Below are positions 62,301-64,000 of a stretch of DNA of 64,000 bases, one piece after another. The notes under the pieces are model-generated. The model was not told the origin of the DNA, searched no databases, and saw only the letters and a program-made list of their open reading frames with translations. The translations under genes and the position numbers were made by a program. Within the stretch, counting starts at the first letter, position 1, and each line of letters opens with the position of its first letter. Source of the DNA: JAHBNG01 sp039028975. GTDB taxonomy: Bacteria > Chloroflexota > Anaerolineae > Caldilineales > Caldilineaceae. The stretch is taken from the NCBI GenBank assembly GCA_039028975.1, contig JBCCHB010000063.1, positions 1-64,000 of the forward strand, given 5' to 3'.

Positions 62301-62568
62301 ACTCGACCAGCCGGGCCGACCTGAAAGCTTATGGGGCTGTAGTCGCAATGATCTGTTGGCAACCTTTGATGATCAGGCCGAATTAGAGGCCGAGCAGCAG
62401 TGTGACGGCGGGCCAGCCATTCACGGAAATGTGACGCCAATTGAGCCATTGGACAGCTTTACGGGGCAGCCAGCAGCTGGAACTTGGCAGCTCTTGCTAA
62501 ATGATGCGTATCCTTCTGCTGACGGCGGCGTCTTGAATAATTGGAGCCTGGAGGTTTGTAGCCAATAA
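59302..62568 (+). CDS. Secreted M14 zinc carboxypeptidase with two P-domains
   Basis: 1088-residue exported protease. A hydrophobic signal segment (about 25-45) is followed by a propeptide-like region, then the M14 catalytic domain (about 215-535). Zinc ligands are His and Glu of IHAREYTTAE (about 278) and a His in ISLHSYGE (about 423). Substrate-binding Asn/Arg lie in DLNRNSSFKWG, and the catalytic Glu is in SYTFELG (about 490). After a beta-sandwich region come two proprotein-convertase P-domains (about 695-850 and 935-1085), separated by Pro/Thr-rich linkers of the STP type. The P-domains share VGDLIMTLQHQETG / IGDVGITIAHQESG and WGCN/WGCS. Ribosome site aaagga lies six bases upstream. It degrades external peptides, presumably for nutrition. 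Confidence 0.92.
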   Translation: MMHLQISFPSYLNYRYISYPYSGSVLLCILFFLLLCGIQWLDVYAQDVPTGQDNQDDLVESNLEIFLPLIFSPAEQDSDIASPQPVREDSSIWEDISPSEGEAPHQDEPVSVPEIVRIFVNSQEQLTLLAEELDIWEEVTDRSRHTVTALVSPKQKAELLTNGYRVESDQELMEQYGRTLNLFGRTLAHTHSSDVGAAVIVDISEIPGFACFRTVEETYADLSTLAESNPNLTSWVDIGDSWNKVTSGSSSGYDIQALVLTNQSIPGPKPTFMLIAAIHAREYTTAEAATRYAEYLVDNYGLHPDVTWLLDYHEVHILPQTNPDGRKIAESGELWRKNRNHSDGCMHTNQYGVDLNRNSSFKWGLESGSSNNACNQTYRGSSAASEPEVQAIQNHALSIFPDNRGPLDSEAVPHNASGLFISLHSYGELVLPAWGWTDTPAPNSDALYTLGHKFGYYTDYKVCSSTSCLYSTSGTTDDWTYGELGVPSYTFELGNAFFQSCPTFEQKIFPAVRDALIYAAKAARQPYLDPAGPESVNLSLSANHVSAGTPVNLSALVDDSRYASNGGDREESSQRIVAARYSIDKPSWFGGTLWPMSASDGLFDTTAENVQATLDTSLLAQGQHTVFVEGQDEAGNWGVPSAIFLTITDASAPQPTMESTPLPTRSHSDTATPSATATPMSTPLPTEVPQEGLCTIYRSTDVPRQLPNGTTIIESVLSVADEGLISDLNVSVDMHHNWVGDLIMTLQHQETGTTVNLLERPGKPGEIWGCNSDHIDATFDDQATVLAEEECSATVPAIGGDVRPNEPLERFNGQSGMGTWLLTVQDNYISADNGSVNAWHLEICRASSPPLTETPSPPPTLQPTLESTIPPTSSTRQTPTETPAIHPTPTPFRSTPTRLPSATPTYSPAPTATHSPTPTYSPSPTHLPSPTTTSPLCRTYPSSNTPLALDPGASSALSSLTILELISIDTLRVHVDLSHEWIGDVGITIAHQESGIRVSLLDQPGRPESLWGCSRNDLLATFDDQAELEAEQQCDGGPAIHGNVTPIEPLDSFTGQPAAGTWQLLLNDAYPSADGGVLNNWSLEVCSQ

Positions 62569-62606
62569 ATCATCGTAAATCATTGTAATCGTAAGAGGAG
62601 CCAATT

Positions 62607-62876
62607 ATGTGTGACGCATGTGGGCTAAGTGTAGGATACGTAGGAATCTTTACCGTTGCAGGTGCCATTGCAGGCATTCTATTCACTGCCAGCTTGGGCT
62701 TCTTGCCAGCCTTGGCTGCGGGCCTAGTCGGCGCGTTTCTTGGGCTAGTTCTCGGGTTTGCCACATTGCCCGTCGCTGCCATTGCAGCTCTACTCGCCTT
62801 CATTGCTGGCTGCGTTGCAGCCTTTGTGGGCTTATGTTATGGCTCCTTTCTGGTTGCTCAATGGATTATGTTGTGA
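62607..62876 (+). CDS. Small Ala/Gly-rich membrane protein
   Basis: 89 residues, almost entirely hydrophobic, with two or three membrane segments (about 10-35, 38-60 and 65-85). The N-terminus MCDACG carries a Cys-x2-Cys. Ribosome site agaggag stands seven bases before the ATG. No family was recognised. It follows the M14 gene by about 40 bases on the same strand and may be co-transcribed. Confidence 0.6.
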   Translation: MCDACGLSVGYVGIFTVAGAIAGILFTASLGFLPALAAGLVGAFLGLVLGFATLPVAAIAALLAFIAGCVAAFVGLCYGSFLVAQWIML

Positions 62877-63012
62877 CGATTGGGGATTGGGGAGTGTGAG
62901 TATAAGCTCTTCGTCGATGCCAGAGGACGTGAATCGCCCTCTGTACTGGAAAGACGGCAAGATTTCCCAAGGTAAAGAGACCCGTCCGGTGCAGAGCCTT
63001 GTTCGCAGTTGC

Positions 63013-63465
63013 TTACGCGTTAACGACCCGCGTGCCTGCTAGGTAGTCATGAAGACATCGATGATCTTGGCCAAAAATGAACAATACGTTCACAAGACCA
63101 GCGAAGACGCCAATGTGTGAAATCATTCCTACGAGACCGAGAATGAGATAGCGCATAATAAATAGTTTGCTTAGGCTGGGGACGTTTCCACCGATACCAA
63201 CTATCTTCGTTTGCATAGCAACTTTGCCGATGGTCTGCCCCCGTGTAAAAAGCAAATAGCCATTCAACACCAGGAATACAACCCAGACGACAATGATGTA
63301 GATAATCTGTTCACCTACTGTCATCGCTTCCGCACTGAATATGCCCTGGAATATACCAGCGGCCAACATGATAGGGCTGATAATGGCCCATTCAATCACA
63401 CCGTCGATTAGTGCCCCAAACAATCGCTTCTGCCTACTCGCCAGATTCATCGTCGTTTCGTTCAT
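63013..63465 (-). CDS. RDD-family membrane protein
   Basis: 150 residues with four membrane segments. Typical RDD features: SRQKRLFGALIDGVIEW at the start (the R-x3-x-DG element), TRGQTIGKVAMQTKIVG with the conserved GQ-x-IGK, and a C-terminal DHRCLHDYLAGT segment. RDD proteins often act as membrane carriers or small accessory proteins; the role here is unknown. Start ATG at 63465. Convergent with the small membrane protein at 62607. Confidence 0.88.
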   Translation of the reverse strand: MNETTMNLASRQKRLFGALIDGVIEWAIISPIMLAAGIFQGIFSAEAMTVGEQIIYIIVVWVVFLVLNGYLLFTRGQTIGKVAMQTKIVGIGGNVPSLSKLFIMRYLILGLVGMISHIGVFAGLVNVLFIFGQDHRCLHDYLAGTRVVNA

Positions 63466-63646
63466 CTTGCCCTCGTTCTTTCTAAGAACATGGAATTGTG
63501 GGACGACGGTTTGAACCCATCGCCCTGAAATTAAATCGGCATAATAATATCCATAGACGCTACACTAATCAAAAAACTTTCTATCGGCACTGAAGTATGC
63601 CTGTCGAGTATTCAGATTTCTATTTGCTTGGCTGGAGAATTGACTG

Positions 63647-63799
63647 TTGATTCTTCTTGAGATATATTCAACCGACTTACCTGCCCCCTATCGAATACAG
63701 TCCAAGCGGCTCATCTGGGAGCGCCAGTTTATTGTCGGACTTTTAGAGGAAACCGAGGATGTAGTCAGCACGATTCAAGGAGGAAATATCGATGAGTGA
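63647..63799 (+). CDS. Possible small ORF overlapping the SDR start
   Basis: In the frame ending with tga at 63797-63799 the sequence reads LPAPYRIQSKRLIWERQF, then IVGLLEETEDVVSTIQGG. It is free of stops for 51 codons back to 63647, with a TTG start and ggag about 10 bases before it. It overlaps the SDR start by eight bases, a typical coupling pattern. No family recognised; it could be the end of a decayed gene. Confidence 0.35.
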   Translation: MILLEIYSTDLPAPYRIQSKRLIWERQFIVGLLEETEDVVSTIQGGNIDE

Positions 63800-64000
63800 A
63801 AGTAGAAAAGTAGCTCTGGTTACAGGAGCGGGAAGTGGTATTGGCAAGGCGAGTGCATTGGCACTGCTTAAAGAGGGGTATTCAGTCGTTTTGGCAGGGC
63901 GACGGGTCGATGCACTTGAGGGAACGGCTCAAGAATCGGGTACCGGGGATGAGCATACGCTGGTTGTACAGACTGACGTTGGCGATCCCGAGTCAGTAAA
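63792..64000 (+). CDS. Short-chain dehydrogenase/reductase, 5' part (cut by window end)
   Basis: The first 69 residues of an SDR enzyme. The Rossmann nucleotide-binding motif TGAGSGIG lies at about 11-18, followed by LALLKEGYSVVLAGRRVDAL, with the Arg-rich turn after the second strand pointing to NADP preference. Strong ribosome site aaggagga lies about seven bases before the ATG. The catalytic part lies beyond the window. Confidence 0.88.
   Translation, partial: MSESRKVALVTGAGSGIGKASALALLKEGYSVVLAGRRVDALEGTAQESGTGDEHTLVVQTDVGDPESV

Noticed and set aside
63490..63520. tRNA-like T-arm on the minus strand (gatgg-gttcaaa-ccgtc)
   Set aside because: The T-stem pairs, but no anticodon arm, D-arm or matching acceptor strand lies upstream at the right distance. 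Chance or a fragment is more likely.

Overview
The window reads as chromosome of a free-living, probably aerobic or facultative heterotroph. The best guess is a Chloroflexota (Anaerolineae/Caldilineae-like) bacterium. This is inference from gene content: Ser/Ala/Glu-rich lipoprotein linkers after the lipobox, many ABC solute-binding proteins, several PhyH oxygenases beside a Gfo/Idh/MocA oxidoreductase, a very large Lhr helicase and Uma2-family proteins. No rRNA, tRNA or core ribosomal gene is present to fix the taxonomy. Base composition looks even and no complete prophage or insertion sequence was seen.

Layout. 1-6 kb: a truncated Uma2 gene, a GAPDH of the ArsJ-associated type, a PhyH dioxygenase and a large secreted phytase/esterase-like protein. 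6.4-11.7 kb: a plus-strand catabolic cluster (MFS, PhyH, Gfo/Idh/MocA, PhyH). 11.9-12.9 kb: a two-gene AhpD/CMD operon whose second gene has an in-frame UGA at the second Cys of its CxxC motif, followed by a hairpin very like a bacterial SECIS; this is a probable selenoprotein and the best find here. 13.1-21 kb: ArsR/SRPBCC pair, histidine phosphatase, ClpP, a DUF4177-like protein and Lhr. 21-28.5 kb: gene remnants, an intradiol-dioxygenase lipoprotein with an apparently permuted domain, an amino-acid-type ABC pair without ATPase, a Rieske oxygenase, and a CMD-like/TPR pair. 28.9-30 kb: a small CRISPR array with no cas genes nearby, then a cluster of long inverted repeats. 30-38 kb: MFS plus PAT-type acetyltransferase, LysR, a secreted three-repeat protein, two glycosyltransferases and a full-length Uma2.

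38-46 kb holds a complete minus-strand dipeptide/oligopeptide-type ABC operon with an extra small membrane protein. 46-51 kb holds a LacI regulator convergent with a sugar ABC operon (binding protein and two permeases, no ATPase). 51.7-55.1 kb carries a SEC-C protein, a SIS-domain sugar isomerase/deaminase and an MFS carrier. 55.3-59 kb carries an unusual pair, a solute-binding lipoprotein followed closely by an MscS channel, then a lipoprotein. 59.3-64 kb carries a secreted M14 carboxypeptidase with two P-domains, small membrane proteins, and the start of an SDR gene cut by the window edge.

The intergenic DNA contains several families of dispersed palindromic repeats. One (R1) occurs as three copies of exactly 85 bp; two more (R2, R3) are also recognisable. 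Overall the genes describe uptake of sugars, peptides and amino acids, oxidative breakdown of organic molecules by Fe(II) and Rieske oxygenases, and thiol/selenol peroxide or electrophile defence.
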